This document shows positions 13,767 through 27,802 of a stretch of 64,000 nt of DNA, piece after piece. The position numbers were made by a program, and so were the translations under genes. This stretch comes from Rotaria sp. Silwood1. Lineage: Eukaryota > Rotifera > Eurotatoria > Philodinida > Philodinidae. The first letter of the stretch is position 1. Every line of letters starts with the position of its first letter. Location of the stretch: NCBI GenBank assembly GCA_905250075.1, contig CAJNOP010000018.1:2734149-2798148 (forward strand). Reading direction: 5' to 3'. The notes beneath the pieces were generated by a model. It saw nothing but the letters and a program-made list of their open reading frames with translations. It searched no databases and was not told the DNA's origin.

Positions 13767-14918
13767 ATGGCAGCTATATTTAATGCTTTATTCGGTACAT
13801 ATCCTGAACCGGAACAACAAAATATTGCAACAGATCAACCTACAGGAGTAGCAGTTAAATCGGCTAATGTTGCTGAAAGTCTTCATACATCAGTTATTGT
13901 TGATGATGTTCGTGTTAATTCTGTTATATCATCTGAAGCTCAAGCAAATTTAACAATTAATAATAAAGTTAATATTGTTAGTTTATTTTCACAATTAAGT
14001 ACAACACATGCACAAGTTGATCAATATTCTCGAGCACGTACACATGAAATCAATGAACAAGTAATTTCATCGTTTCTTTTTATCAAATTTCATTAAACTT
14101 GTTTTTTTTTTTATGATATAGATTAAAAACTCAATTGCTGATGTTCTTGCAAATACTCAACGTCAACAAGAACAATTATTATTTGATGCAAATCAACGTC
14201 ATTTAATCATTGAAAATGAATATAAACTTCAATTACAAAAAGCTGTTGAAGCATTAGATGCTGTTAAAGCTAAAACTTTAGCCGATTTAGAACGTGATTT
14301 ACAAGCTCGACAACAATTAATCATGTTTGAAGCTAAACAACAAATTGATACTATAAATAATCAAGCTAATGCCGATAAACTACATGCTTTAGTTGAAGCA
14401 CAAGAACTAGCTAAACAAAATATTGCTAGTCTTACAGATCAAATTGTTGTACCAGATCAACAAGATGTTCAAAATTTATTACAATCAACAACTACTACTA
14501 TAATTACTTCTCAAGCACAAACTATAGAGAATCCACAAAATATTGTAAATGCACCTGTTACAGACACAGTTATTACAACAAATGATCAAAAAGTTACTAA
14601 TGTTGTTGATAATCAAATGCAACTAGTTGTGAGAAGGTAAATTTTAGAAGTTGATTTTAAACAAAAAAATGTTTTTTTTTTAAATGTAGTCCATCGGAAT
14701 TAATATCGACACCAACATTTCCTACGAAAAATGAAGAAAATATAACTACTGTTAGTACAATCAATACTGAGTAAATATTTTTGTTTTAAGAATATTTATT
14801 AAATTAATCACTTTCATATAGAACATCTAACCTCACAACAACACCTCCAACATCAGTAGCTGATTCTACAAATGTCGAAACCGAATTCAAACCAGTACAA
14901 CATAATGCAAACATTTAA
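13767..14918 (+). CDS. Ala/Gln-rich coiled-coil protein with disordered ends, four exons
   Basis: Exons 13767-14060, 14122-14636, 14690-14770 and 14822-14918 join in phase through GT-AG introns of 61, 53 and 51 bases to give 328 residues. The first ATG sits in AACATTATGGCAG. Residues 1 to about 70 are polar with a short hydrophobic start (MAAIFNALFGTYPEPEQ). Residues about 95-225 form a long charged helix rich in A, Q, E, K and L without Pro or Gly (for example ALDAVKAKTLADLERDLQAR). The last 100 residues are Thr/Val/Asn/Gln-rich and probably disordered. There is no cysteine, signal peptide or membrane segment. The layout recalls desiccation-linked heat-soluble proteins (tardigrade CAHS type or LEA-like) in architecture only; I cannot show homology. 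A generic cytoskeletal or scaffold coiled coil is the alternative. AAAATAAAAC near 15021 may be the poly(A) signal. Confidence 0.75.
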
Positions 14919-17900
14919 AATTCGAAGAAGAAACAAAGAATACAAAGCATTATTTTCGCTCCTAAATCCTATGCTTTGCTATAATTAAAACCTATACTGC
15001 TATTATTGTATTTATACTTGCAAAATAAAACATTTTTTTCTTTGTGTTTAATTAAAAAATAAACATAATTTGCTATAATCTGACGAGATTTAAACTTTTG
15101 TGTATATATCAATTCATTTTTAAAGGTGAGGAATATCACATTATTTCATGTAGTAGAAAGAAACCAGCTGTCCTTATTTTCTTAGAAGAAATATGTATAT
15201 GTAGTGAAAAATACAATTCTATAAATTGATCACATATGATCTATTAATCAAAATGAATACCTTGCAGCGTCTTATATTATTCGTTGTTCTTTTTTTTATT
15301 TGTTACTTTGTTTTTAGTTACCCGAATAAATTTCGTTTTGAATTTATACATTACATATTTCTCACAATTATCCATTTTTATATATCCATAGGTTTTATGT
15401 GTATTGAGTTTTACGTCGGAGTGAATGTATCAAATGCAAATAATCTTTTTGATTATGAAAAACAATGCATTGCTAAAAGGATTCTCTATAAACATATTTT
15501 TCAAATGAGATATTTCTTATTTTTGTTCAACTATCGTAATTTTTAAAGAATCGTGCAACAATATTTGACATCGAAGATAAAATCCTTAGAAAACTAATTA
15601 ATTATCTGTTATAATTATTAACAAAATCAGTAAAGAATAAAATAAAAGTCATATCAATAGGAAAAATATATAATTTTCATAAGTCATCAGTGCTACAACC
15701 TTCTCAAGTCACAAAAAAAGCAAAAACAATTTAGAAAGCTATTTTTCTGTGAGCTTTTCACATTTTTATTGGTTTATATAACTTGCTGTTTCTTTCTATG
15801 GCACTCTTTTATTCTCAAAGCTTCAAAACATAATCAATAATATATAAAGAAGATGCATAATCTATTAAGCACATCAGTTTTTAAATGTTAGTTTCATACA
15901 CTCTGAATAATTTTTGGCCAGCAATTCTGTTTTTGAGACAGCATATGTTGGTGCATGTTCATGTGATAATGAACTATTTCAACGAATTTGTATTTCTACA
16001 ACTATTAAATCTATTGACATATAATTGCAAAAAACCATTGGATGAATGTCTCATTTTCGAAAAAAACTCTTGACATTGGCGTTGTTTGGTGGAACAGAAC
16101 ACAAAATGTATCATATAGGCAATAACAGAATGTAGACAACAGTTACCACAAATCATATTAATAGATTTTATTACCTCCATTTTTTCATATAAAAAAAGCG
16201 GAACTTCTCTGCCAAAAGTGGAGGAGATAACGACTTTGACTGAAACAGAGAGTGTTAGCAGACAACTTAACCATTATCATTAATCAATGTTGTGATTATA
16301 CCAATATAGATATCACTTTCCGCTGATTTTCCTTACCTATTTCCTGTACTCATCTCTCTCTTGTTCTCTTCCAAATAAGCGGTCATTGTATGTGAAATAA
16401 TTACTTTTTGGAGATATGAAGTAACTGAATAACCTTCATTACTGAAGATAATAGTAGGCTACTTCATCAAGTCTATCGTTGCAATAATCAACACAATATT
16501 CATATAATCTAGAAAGCTATTTAACAGTGATTCATTATCCAATATTCGAAAAAAAAAGATTTCTTATACAATTCTTGTCAAAAATGAAATTTAAACACAT
16601 TCATACGGTTTTGTAAAGAATCCCAGTCTTATTTTCTAAAAACAATATCCTTCATGACATTTGCAGACGAGAAAGAATTATTTTCTATGTTCCCTTGTAA
16701 AAATAGTTCAATGAAAAAAAAAGCAGTTATTTATTACTAGAGTCAAGGACTTCTCAGGCATTTAAATTATCCGTTCAAGTCATTCAAATCTCCACAATCC
16801 TCATAAAATAATTCTATGTATTAGACATGAAATATACGTAAAAAATATCAAACTTTTTATAGATTATTTGGTTTATTATACCTGTGTCTATCGTTATTTT
16901 AAAACTTTATAAAAAATAAAAACAAATTGATTTCAAATTATTATTGTTAAAAAAAAGCAGATTAAGTTATTTCATGATAGTTTGACTAAATAAGCTGATT
17001 TTGTTATCAACCATAAATAAAGAAACATTCACAAACGTGAGTTAATACCGATTTACTTTCCGTTGATTATTTCGAAGAAGAGAAATAAATAAATAAGTAG
17101 TCTTTGTGACAATTAGTGTATTATTAAAATAAAAGAGAAACAATTCCAACAAAATCTGAAGTATCAATACAACCTTCATTGTAACGTTACTATGATTTTA
17201 ATAAATATTCCTCTGTTATGAATTGGTTTCCGATATTTTGAAATTAGAGTTCCCATGTCCTCTCGAATTCTTGCAATTGATACTAAAAATTGTTCTATTT
17301 ATAGTAAATCAATCACATATTTTTCAATATTTGAATGTAAAGAATTTACATATTGTTTTTTCATTCGAGTAATGTCGACCTTCTAAATAATTAACAATAC
17401 TTAGTGTTATATGACGTTTGGCAAATTTACTGAAATTTTTGTTCTAACGATGCATCAATTGTAACAACAACTACTCATTTCTTTTCTTTCAAATAATCAA
17501 CAAACAGTAAATCGTGCATATATTTTGGAACGAATAAAATAACAGTATCTCATTTGGATTGTGTTTTCATAATACAACTATTTTTCTTTAGAGTTTTAAA
17601 TCATTGTAAAATTTGCTCATAACTTTTATTTTATTGATGAATATAAACGGTGAGGAATATTGTAGATTACGAAAGCACTTTCTACTAAGTTCACATGATT
17701 AATAACAAACACTTGTATGATAATTGATTATGATGATTCTAATCTTGAATTGCTTTAATAAGATGGAAACATTGAGTAGTGAGATAAGTTAATAGAGTAC
17801 TACTTGTTAAATGAAACATGATCAATTGCTAGAAACGTGATAAATATATAATAAATGAAATTCTATTTATTTCTAAAAAGAGCTTATTCTGTTGGTATTG

Positions 17901-18343
17901 TCCTTCAAATTGTTGTCGTAATTAGAAAAAAAGAAAGTCACTAATACTGTTCTGTAATATTATCCTTGACTTTCTTGAAAAAAGATCCTTCTACGTTTCT
18001 ATGTTACAAACGAACAAAAGTCATGTTATCCGAGATAAATTAATAATAGCACAATCAGCTTTTTGACTTTTACATGATAGTATTTCTAATTCTAAAGTCA
18101 AGTAATAATATAAAAGTATACAGGTTGTATTAAAAAACAAATATATAATTGAACATCAAGTATGAATACTCAGTTAAATGACTTTTTTTGCTTATTTGGT
18201 TATCGTTTCTATGTATTTTGAAAGTGGTTCGGCTTTTTTTAAAATTGAAGTCAATAGTGATACTTGAAAAATAAAAGTATTTGTCAAGGTGATAGTTTCA
18301 GAACATTTAATTATGTCATCTATAGACTTATTTTAATTTATCG

Positions 18344-18361
18344 AATATATATATATATATA
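18344..18361. repeat. AT dinucleotide microsatellite
   Basis: A run of about nine AT units inside gene-poor DNA. No function is implied. Confidence 0.7.
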
Positions 18362-20510
18362 TTTCAATCTCACAAATTAATTTGAATGAAGTTCAATTCT
18401 TTTACCTACATGTAAAAAAAACCCGAGGAGATACAAAGAAAAAAAAACGCTAATCATCTATTCTATTCATAAACTCAAAGTGCATGGAGTATGTTTGCAA
18501 ACGACTAAATAGAAGAACAAAGAAATATTAAAAATAAATATAGCTATATATATGAGAAAAGAAAAAAAAACAAATAGAACGATTAATATGTATCAAGGTC
18601 AATAGATGATTTAAGAAGAAAACTTAATCATAATAAATTGAATATGATTTTTTTTTATTATTTCGTATTAAATATTTCAAATAATCATAAATCTTCATTA
18701 TTTGAAGAGACAGATTATTCAATTAGTTTGAATCATTCATTTGTTTTGAACTCTAATAATCAATCTCAACCTCTCAAAGTCATTATTGAACTAATGGAGC
18801 GTGATATCGTGCTCATAGATTATTTATTTGACTATATCAACTTAAATACTACTCGTAACCTTTCACTTTCATACCCATTTGTTCGTATACTTATCAATAT
18901 AATAGCTTTGGCACACATCATTTAGTCTGTCTGAGTAACTTTGCATAACTTGTCATAGTATTCTAAATCAATTATTTCTTCTGTCTATGATCATTCTTGT
19001 TATCGATTGATTTAACTATCGAGAATCTATTTTTGTGTACATCCATGTTCATTACGTATGGAAGTATATATAGAAGCAGCCTTGAAAGTCTTTGTAGTTC
19101 AAAGGCTACATTTTAATTTTTAGATTAGAAAAAGAGCATAAAGTAGAGTAAAAATATAGAAAAAGAAAATGACGACAAAATCAGTCAAAAGTTATGTATA
19201 TATGTTCATCTTATTTCTCAGTATGATAAAGAGAGGAGAAGAGAAAAAAAAAGACAGATTGAATATCAATGTAAATAGATATAACTCTATGCATGAAGGT
19301 TGTCTCACAACAACAATCTGTGTAACAGAAACCGACTAAATGTTGATGATGCGAAAATGAGACCAAACAGCAGACAAAATTTAAAATAAGTGAATGAATA
19401 AGTGGAACAAGTGAGACATTCTAATAGGTTCTATATTTAACGTGGACAATTGGTCGTCAAAGAATAAACATAAATAATAAAGGTAAATAGAGTCGAACTA
19501 TTATGTTAATATCTGCTTTTGTAATATGATATCATAGATATGATTATTGATGGTAATCAATAGGATTTTTCTTTTTCATAAGATACATATTTTCATTTAT
19601 TGTTAAAATTTTGATATTGACTTGAAATATTAGCTCTTCTAGAAAGTATTTTTCTATAATTAAAGATTCATTGAATTTCCACAAAAAAACATATTTACTA
19701 AAAACCAAAGTCTGAAACTTTACATTAGATAATCTATAAATAATGTATCACAATAGAATCGATACTCAAACTATTAAATAACTTAGATATCTTTCTATCA
19801 AGTACTTCCAAAGTAAAATATTATACTATTTTTAAAAAACAAATATAATAAATTTTCTTTTCATATAAAGAAGTCAATTAAATATATAATGTTTTACTTA
19901 AAAAAGAAAAAAAAAAAAAAAAGAATTCTATTTTTATAATAGAGTTTATTTATTTTAAAATGAGCAAGATAATATACCTAAAATAAATATAATTATATTA
20001 TTATATTTCAAATTTTTATTTTTTATAATCATTTCTCTTTAATCAATATTATTTAACGTGACATCAACTAAACTAATTCTTTCTTTCTTTTTTATTAGAA
20101 GCCTAAATATCTGTTATTAAATATGTACGTCGGACATTTGCTGTCGGCAAGACAGACATGAAATATTTATGTATATACATGCCTATGTTCTCTAATTTCA
20201 TTAGTTCTTTTACTCAAGTTTGTATGTATAACAAAACGACAAGTGTCCACTTTTGTCGCCCCATCGGTGTATATACATAAATGTTTCAACATCAAACAAC
20301 ATCGACACATTTTAAATGCATCTATCGAACATAATGAATTGTTCACATTGTCCCATCAGCATATTAGAAACATATGTCATGTCTGTTATTTATAAAAGAA
20401 AAAAAGAAAACGCAACAGATAGTGAATAAGAAAGTGACCTCGATATTTCAGTTTCTAAAAAGTTAGTTCTTTTATTTTTATTTTTTTTATTGACATTTGA
20501 AAACGATGAT

Positions 20511-20530
20511 TTCTTTCTTTCTTTCTTTTT
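20511..20530. repeat. TTTC tetranucleotide microsatellite
   Basis: Five tandem TTTC/CTTT units followed by a T tract, in gene-poor DNA. Confidence 0.7.
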
Positions 20531-22083
20531 TTTTCCTTCATTTATGTGTACATAAAAATGAGTTAAATATTCATTAAAAAGGCTTAAGACACTGAATTTC
20601 ATCTTCTTTATATATGTAGATATTTGGGTACCAAGGTAATACGTAATCATATTGTAAATACACACATTTTTAAAGTCATTAACGAATAATTATATAGTGT
20701 GTATGTGTAACATCAATCATCGCGTGCTGCGGAAAAAAAGAATGAAGAAACAAAAGAAAGGAAAAGAAAAAAGAATAATTATCAATGTGCATTTTCACAA
20801 GGCAATTCTAAAATATTGATAAGTAGTCAACATCTTAGATATTACTTTCCAATTAAACGTTTAGTAGGAAATATTGATATATGAAATTATTTGCATCAAT
20901 GATTATAGTAGCGGTTCTCTTTTTTTTTTTTTTTTATAAATTATACTAATCTAACGACAATCTAAGTTCATTCAGGTATATAAAGAAAAGTGTACACACC
21001 GACTGATTGATCGATTGATCGTAAGAAAAAAGAAAGTATGCCCTAATGGGAGAAAAACACATACTCACATAATCTCGTAAAGATTAGAGACGAAATCACA
21101 CTTTCTCTTTTTTTTTCACAATGATTATAATCGGTCTTATATTTAGTAAACCATGATAACACGAATGTCTATTCTCACATTGATGTGAGACAATAAATTT
21201 GATTTTACTAACTCACTATGATAATCGTTATTGTTCATTGAATGAACAAAGTATAAACGAAGAATTTACAAAAACAAAAAAAAAGCCTTGCTTTTGTAAT
21301 CAAAGTGAATATTATTTTGTATGTATATATAAAAAGGTGTCTTGTGCAATTAAATAATTGATAAGTACGTATTATGATATATTTAAGAAAATATTCTTTT
21401 GAATGTTTTTCTTTATTCATTATGAACTAAAGTATGAAGAGGGTAAACAAATTTCTTTGTAGATTCATTGTTAATCTTACTAAAATTTTCATTCAAGTAT
21501 TTAAATGAGACGAATATTTTTATAAGACAAGTGTTTTTGATACTGGTCGATAGTTTTTGTCTTTATAGAATGAGAAAGTATTACTATAAAACTTGTTTTT
21601 CTCTTCAGAATATTCTAAAATTTTTTAATATGAATACAAAGATAATCTTAACTATTAGTAAAATATAATCAGTTCAAAAACACAGTTTTATTTTATTCAG
21701 TTCACTTATTTGTTTCTATTTTAAGAAAATATTTATTTTTATGTCCTTTCAACAGTTAATATTATTAGATAATTAGTTTTCTTGCTTTCTGTAGCATTTC
21801 AAGAATATAACAGACGAAGAGAAAAATCGAGATGGAAGAGAAAAATATTGTTCTTTTCTTCTCACTATTTTACTGCGTTAGAGCGTCTCACACATACAGG
21901 CGCTCTCTTTCTTTTTCAATGATGCACACCAAGTGACACAAACATTCTTCTTCCAACATAAATTTGTATATTCTTTCTCTCTCCATTTCTTGGTCTCTTT
22001 TTAAACTAAACTACATCACTTTCAGACATTTGATTCCATTGTTCTTGCTGTGCGACACGCTGCAATGGTGTATTGTTTGTGCA

Positions 22084-24528
22084 ATGGTTATTGTGTTTCT
22101 TCTTTTCCTTTATATCCATACGGCTCATTGTCAAATTATAACAAAAACACCAAATTTGCTTTACAATTGTTCATTTTTAAATAATATATATTTGTCAAAC
22201 GCTGCAGTTTCTGATCAATTTCAATTTAATACTTATACATCAATTAAACTTACAGCTAATTACGCATTTATATCTTCATCATTATTATTATCAACATTTG
22301 AACTTGGTCTTATTTATCAATTTTCAACATCAACTTATCTTGTACCATTTCCTGTTATACTTGATTGTGCATCTATTGTTCATTCTTGTCAATTAAAAAC
22401 AATGACAGGTACAACAATAATATCACGAGATTCTGAGTCTATACGTGTACAATTAACATCATTTAATTATACGTCAATAACAAGAAAAGTTCAATTTAAT
22501 CAAATGGGTTTATATTTAAAACAAGGACGATATCAATTAAGTAATTGTTCATTAAATAATGGACAACAAATGACAGATCCAAAGACAATATTTTATATTC
22601 AAATTCAATACGAAAAATCTGTTGGTATGTTTAAGAAGAATCTAATTATGTATTAAGAAATAAATCTAAATCTTGTATATAGATTGACATGTATATTAAA
22701 TGCATGCAGACATATGTGCATGTTAGAACTAGCACGTATTATATGTTTTCCTTTTTTTCTTTTAATGAATATTAAAGAACGAAGAAAATTTAGTTTGACC
22801 ATTTGATAGAATTCATTACTCTGTTTTTTTTTTTTTTTTTGAGGAAAAAAGAATTGAATTAATAACTGTTCAACTTATTTCATGATGAATAATCTAGATG
22901 AAGATTTTCAAGATATAATAAGACATCTCGATTTTCTTTTTCTTTTTTCATCAATGAAAAGATATTATCTTTTCTCTTGTTTCCAGTGAACTTTTTATAA
23001 TATTCTAAATTATTAAGAGTAAATCTATGGATACGCAATCAGTTATGTGGAAAAAAAATTTTATGATGTTAATCAGATGGAAAGTAATGAGAATATAACT
23101 TTAGTTGAAAGACCTTATAGGTTGTACTGCTCTATTAAGTTTTTCTTTATTAGTAAAATATAAACGCAAAATCTTGAAATTATTTATAAGACCTTTCTAA
23201 AATACAGCTTCAAATCGTCATCAATTCATGTGAAGGTCTACAAATTAATATGATAAAAAACTTTTTCTTCAGAAAATTGCTTATATCTCCATGGATTTAC
23301 ACCTTATCTTTCGATTTAAGATGTAATAGAATGAATGCCAGTATATAATCTTTTACACGATAATTAGTAATATTTCATAGTTTTAATATAAACGACAGAA
23401 ATCCAATCAAAGAATTGAATACATAAAAAAAATCAAATTATAGTTATTCAGATGTTTAAAATATATGATTACCAGAAGATTAACTCAATTCTCTTATGTT
23501 TTTTATTGCTTGATTAGCTTAAAAGCGTCTTTTTTGAATTTAGGTAGTCCGTGTGATTCAGTGAATGATGTTTGTGGTTCATCTGCTTTAACAACTTGTT
23601 CTTCATCAACATGTACTTGTGATTCATCATCAAGTGCTCTTGTATCTTATTCTGATTCATTCTATTGTGCTGATATGATGAATATGTCGAATTGTAAAAT
23701 ATTTCCATCACGTTGTATAACATGGTGTAATGAAACAACAAATTATTTATGTATTTGTCCAATTGGTACATTAAAAGTTCAACGAAATAACATCTTTATA
23801 TGTGAATTACCTATGAATTCAAATGATTGTTCAATTAATACTAATGATATACGTCGTTGTCCATTTGAACAATGTTGTATAAATGAACAATGTACTAATT
23901 GTTCAATAACATCAACAACATCAAAATCAATAAAAACAAATGAGTAAAAATCTAGAACAAAAAATAATTTTCTTATAAATAAACTAAAAATTTTGTTTCT
24001 CTTAGTTCAATAGATGAACGTATTCGTATAGCTATTGGTATTGTAGTTGGTCTACTTGGTACATCAGTAATTATTCTTTTAACTATATTTTGTTGGTTAC
24101 GCCAAAGACAAAAAAGACGTCGACAAGAAAATGAAAAATCACTTACACCATCATCAAACTTATCAACATCATCACTTTATATTTCACCAAATCAACGACA
24201 AGATACATTTCCATCATCATTGTCAACAATGTATCAATTACCATATAATGATGAAAATAAAAATAAAACATTTAATCGAACTGATTCATTTCGTCAAGCT
24301 GTTTTATCCGGTAATCGACAAAAACAAATAATTGAACGTGTATCAACAAAACGTGATAGTGTTACACATGAAAAAGATGGATGGTCATCACCAACATTTA
24401 GTACATTAGAATTTATTATTCCATCAAATAATAATCATAATCAATCATTTGATTTAGATAAACAAAATAATAATAATATTTATCATATTATTATGCCATC
24501 AACACCAACACAAACTCATGTTGTGTAA
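22084..24528 (+). CDS. Type I single-pass membrane protein, receptor-like, three exons
   Basis: Exons 22084-22624, 23544-23943 and 24006-24528 join in phase to give 487 residues; intron 1 is 919 bases and intron 2 is 62. I start at 22084 because MVIVFLLFLYIHTAHCQ is a clean signal peptide; the frame is open back to 21964, but that part is not needed. Exon 1 encodes an Asn-glycosylated, beta-rich ectodomain with few cysteines. Exon 2 is a Cys-rich module (PCDSVNDVCGSS, CTCDSSSS, CICPIGT, CPFEQCC) like the small disulfide domains next to membranes. Exon 3 starts with a membrane helix (IAIGIVVGLLGTSVIILLTI, about residues 320-342) and a basic stop-transfer (RQRQKRRRQ). A Ser/Thr/Asn-rich cytosolic tail of about 140 residues ends THVV, resembling a PDZ-ligand terminus. 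The partner and role are unknown. AATAAAAT near 24542 may be the poly(A) signal. Confidence 0.8.
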
Positions 24529-25078
24529 ATATAATGACTGTGAATAAAATTGATTTGAACTTGTTTTTTTTTGTTTTGGAAAAAAAAGAATCATTACATG
24601 TTGTTTTTTGAATTATGAAAACTTATTGTTTATTCGTGAAATTAATGTGGTAAATAAATCTATAACAATGTTTGACTTTCCCAAAAAACAACAAAACAAT
24701 TCATCAATGTATCATGTTTTTAGATAAAGACCAGAGTTGATAAGCTTGGAGAATGATAACAGTTACTCAAACTACTTGAATTGATGGATCGTTTATATGA
24801 AGAGTGCCTGAAAAGTCCTGAGACAATTTGAAAATCCATTATTCTTGCATTCACCCAAACGCAATTATTTTCAACTTCAATATATTATTGTACCTACCTA
24901 CAGAGGAAGGTCTCTAATTGAAACATTCAGTTTTCACTTTTCAAAAAGCTGAGTACTACATACTTTTCTCCAAATTACACATTCGTTTTTCAGAAATGAT
25001 TTCAAAAATATTTTAGTTACATCGTATGATTTTTTTCAATTCTATAAGGAGGCTACCTGATGAAATTAATTATTTAAT
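24529..25078. other. Intergenic spacer between convergent genes, with a possible transposon end
   Basis: This holds the 3' flank of the receptor-like gene. The stretch at 24804-24825 (GTGCCTGAAAAGTCCTGAGA) looks like the outer end of a Tc1/mariner-type terminal repeat, but I found no clear partner copy in inverted orientation. Nothing else was seen. Confidence 0.3.
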
Positions 25079-25509
25079 CTAGGTTGCTTCAAGAAACAAA
25101 TTAAGATGATCACTTGAATTAGATCGTTTAGGACTTAAATAATGTACAAGATGTATCATTAAAATAATCATTTCTTTACGAAGTTGTTCTAGATCAATTT
25201 CATCTTTAATGGCTGAATCAATGTAATTTTCAGCAAAGTTTCGATCAATCACCATCTTTGATCATTAATATACATAGACGCCTATCCTGTAGTGCTATTT
25301 TTGAGTGAAGACTGCTTTTTGTTGTTTCATGAATATAGATAAATAAGAGTAGCACCTTTTTCTAGACGAGCAAAATTTACTCCTTTTGAACTCTGTCGTG
25401 TTTTATAATAGTTACTTGCTTCTGAAGTGTTTGTATTAATATCTTGTTGAATAGATATTCCAGCAATTTTTTTCAATAATGTATCAATATTGTCATTAGT
25501 TGAAGTCAT
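25079..25509 (-). CDS. Small unknown protein in two coding pieces
   Basis: Two coding-like segments lie in order on the minus strand. The first begins at ATG 25509 (MTSTNDNIDTLLKKIAGIS) and is open to 25327. The second begins at 25255 (MVIDRNFAENYIDSAIKDE), runs through a leucine-rich amphipathic helix (LRKEMIILMIHLVHYLSPKR) and stops at 25079-25081. They fit one gene with a short intron. A donor in GGAGTAAAT joined to an acceptor CAAAG just before the second ATG keeps phase and gives about 100 residues, but a donor further downstream is possible. Both parts look alpha-helical and soluble. I do not recognise the family; small subunits of coiled-coil complexes look like this. An in-frame ATG at 25533 could extend the N-terminus by 8 residues. 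Confidence 0.5.
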
Positions 25510-25533
25510 TTCTATATGTCTAGAAGAATACAC

Positions 25534-27802
25534 AATGTTACAGTTTAACTAACTCTCATATTGATATACATTTTCTATATTATAAAGAAATAGAACAAAA
25601 ACACAAATCAGGTGAAAAGTAAATTTTTCTTTAACGCATTGAAGCCATTTCGCAAAACAACTCACGTGGTGTAATGAAAAGAAAAAAAAAGACAGAATTT
25701 GATTGCCAGAGTAAGAGAAAAAGGTAAATGTTTTCATGTTTGGATTTTTTTCTCAGTCATAAAATTTGTGATGTTAAAACTAAACAAATTGTTTGAATAT
25801 AAGAATTATTTATTAGGCTCTACACAATAGCTGACATTATCATGTGATAATTATTTTCTACAACTAAAAAAGAAGTATGAATGCATACACAAACGCATGA
25901 TGAAAATGGAAACAAATAGTAATCATGCATATAAACACGTAAATAAAGAACGAAAAACGCATTAATACACATGAGTATAAAATAAATGGCTACAGTGTTT
26001 TTTTCGAAGTTTCAAAGAACTAGTTTACTATAAGCAAAATGATATTAATAAGTAAAAAGTTCTACTTTGGAGTTTTGAAGGACAGACTCATTGGAGCGCT
26101 TCACAATGATAAGAACTCGAAAGCTTGAATATCACATTGAACTATATGGAAACTACCATTTTTCTATGAGCCATTTCATTTGAATCATTTTCGAAGTCAA
26201 TGAAACTTTTAATAGATTACAGTACACTTTGACTTTCTAAGAGCATAATTACTATTTTTATTACTGGATCCTAGAGAAGTACTATTGACATCTGTAGTTG
26301 TACACAACACACTATAAAAAGTTTCGTTATTATCAGTGATTAAAGCAGGATCTTTCAAGATTAAAACGATTCATTTCATTTGGCTAGAAAAGTTTATCTA
26401 ACTAAATCATATAATATTCGATCCTTTTATTTACTAAACAAATTTCCTATGCTATTAGATTTGTAAAAATCGTTAGAGTAAGTTGGAAACTAACTAATCC
26501 TCATAGAATTGAAATCATTATAATAAAAAGACGTTTTTATAGTTTCAAAATGTTGTTCTTTATAATGCTTTCAAGTGACTCTCATCGAATTTATTACCTT
26601 TTGACGATAAAATATAAAATTATCTATCGTACAATATTGGGACCATCTAGGAATATTATTTACAATTAGAGTTTTCTACATTCAAGAAATGCAAGTTTTA
26701 TAATTCGCTTTTGCAATACCATTTGAAAAAAGTCAATAAAATTTAGATTTAACATGATTTTCAAGTAATCATGATAAATCATCGCTTTTTATTGGACATG
26801 TACCTGTTAAGCTCACTTGTTTAACGTGAATGGTGAGAATAGAACAGTCATTTTTAGCATTTTCGAGCGGCATCTGTTTTCTTTTTTTAAGTCGTTATTG
26901 TTCAGACGCGAGTGTCTATCAATAGACCATTATTTGTTGAGAGATATAGTAGTACAAACAATTTGAGAAAAATGGCAAATTAAATCTCTTTAATAATGAT
27001 TAGACGTGGCTGCGCCACTGCGCGCCTCTTGTTTTAGATGCGGTTCATATCTCTGAGATCCCATACCAAATCCATACCTATTCACACGACTGTTTACCTT
27101 GGTACTTAATTATATTCCATCTATCATAAGTAAAAATCAGATAATCATATGTCTACGTATAATATTCGTGAGTCTTAGTAACTTTTACTGACACCCTCAC
27201 ACAAACACCTTCATCTAAATAGATTGACGTGATTAGGCGTCAGCAACGCTTGGAGATGTGAGTGCGAGCGTACGTCAGAGTATATTAAGAGGTTATCCTT
27301 ACTACCTGTCACCCATACCCACACCCTCAATCCGAATTATAGCGATGAAATCACGCAAAACCTCTTTAATTAGTGCTTGAGATATTGATGCAACGAAAAT
27401 TAGAAAAACTGGAAGTCTAGAAATAAAAGATCAATGCACTCTGATCCTATGAACAAAAATCAGATCTCTAGGGGAAGCACACAATACAGCGTGAAAACTG
27501 TTGTGCAGGCATCGAAACACGCATTTATTCAGTTAAAAAAGGATATAGACAGCATTGTTTCGTTATTCTTTTTTTTGCCTCATGAGATTGTGTGCATTTG
27601 AGAGACTTTTAGATGGGATAGATAAGCGTAGCATGTATATTAAAGAAGAGCGATCGACAAAAGTTGCTTTATCTTTTCTGTTTCTGTACGACAGAAAACG
27701 AACCTACACTTTCTATTTATTTTAGAAGCTCGAAAGCAAAAACAGAAGTCATTTCAATTGCATCAATAAGTCGCATCATTCACCACATACAATACATAAG
27801 AA
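25534..27802. other. Intergenic, no gene seen
   Basis: No supported exon. Around 26990-27330 the base composition is more GC-rich (for example GGCTGCGCCACTGCGCGCC near 27006) with C-rich ACACCC stretches. This may be an old repeat or the promoter side of the former ADP-ribosyltransferase gene. Confidence 0.4.

Larger units (their letters stand above)
14919..22083. other. Long gene-poor stretch
   Basis: About 7 kb with no exon I can support. A 95-codon plus-strand frame at 18638-18925 (MNMIFFYYFVLNI start) lacks any motif, and its AT-biased content fits chance. Simple repeats occur: an AT run near 18344-18361, a CTTT run near 20511-20530 and long A or T tracts. The final 150 bases before 22084 are pyrimidine-rich and may be the promoter or 5' UTR of the next gene. 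Confidence 0.4.

Noticed and set aside
18638..18925. 95-codon plus-strand frame in gene-poor DNA
   Set aside because: Hydrophobic, AT-driven composition without motif or splice context.
24804..24825. Mariner-like terminal repeat as a complete element
   Set aside because: No inverted partner or transposase nearby; kept only as a note.
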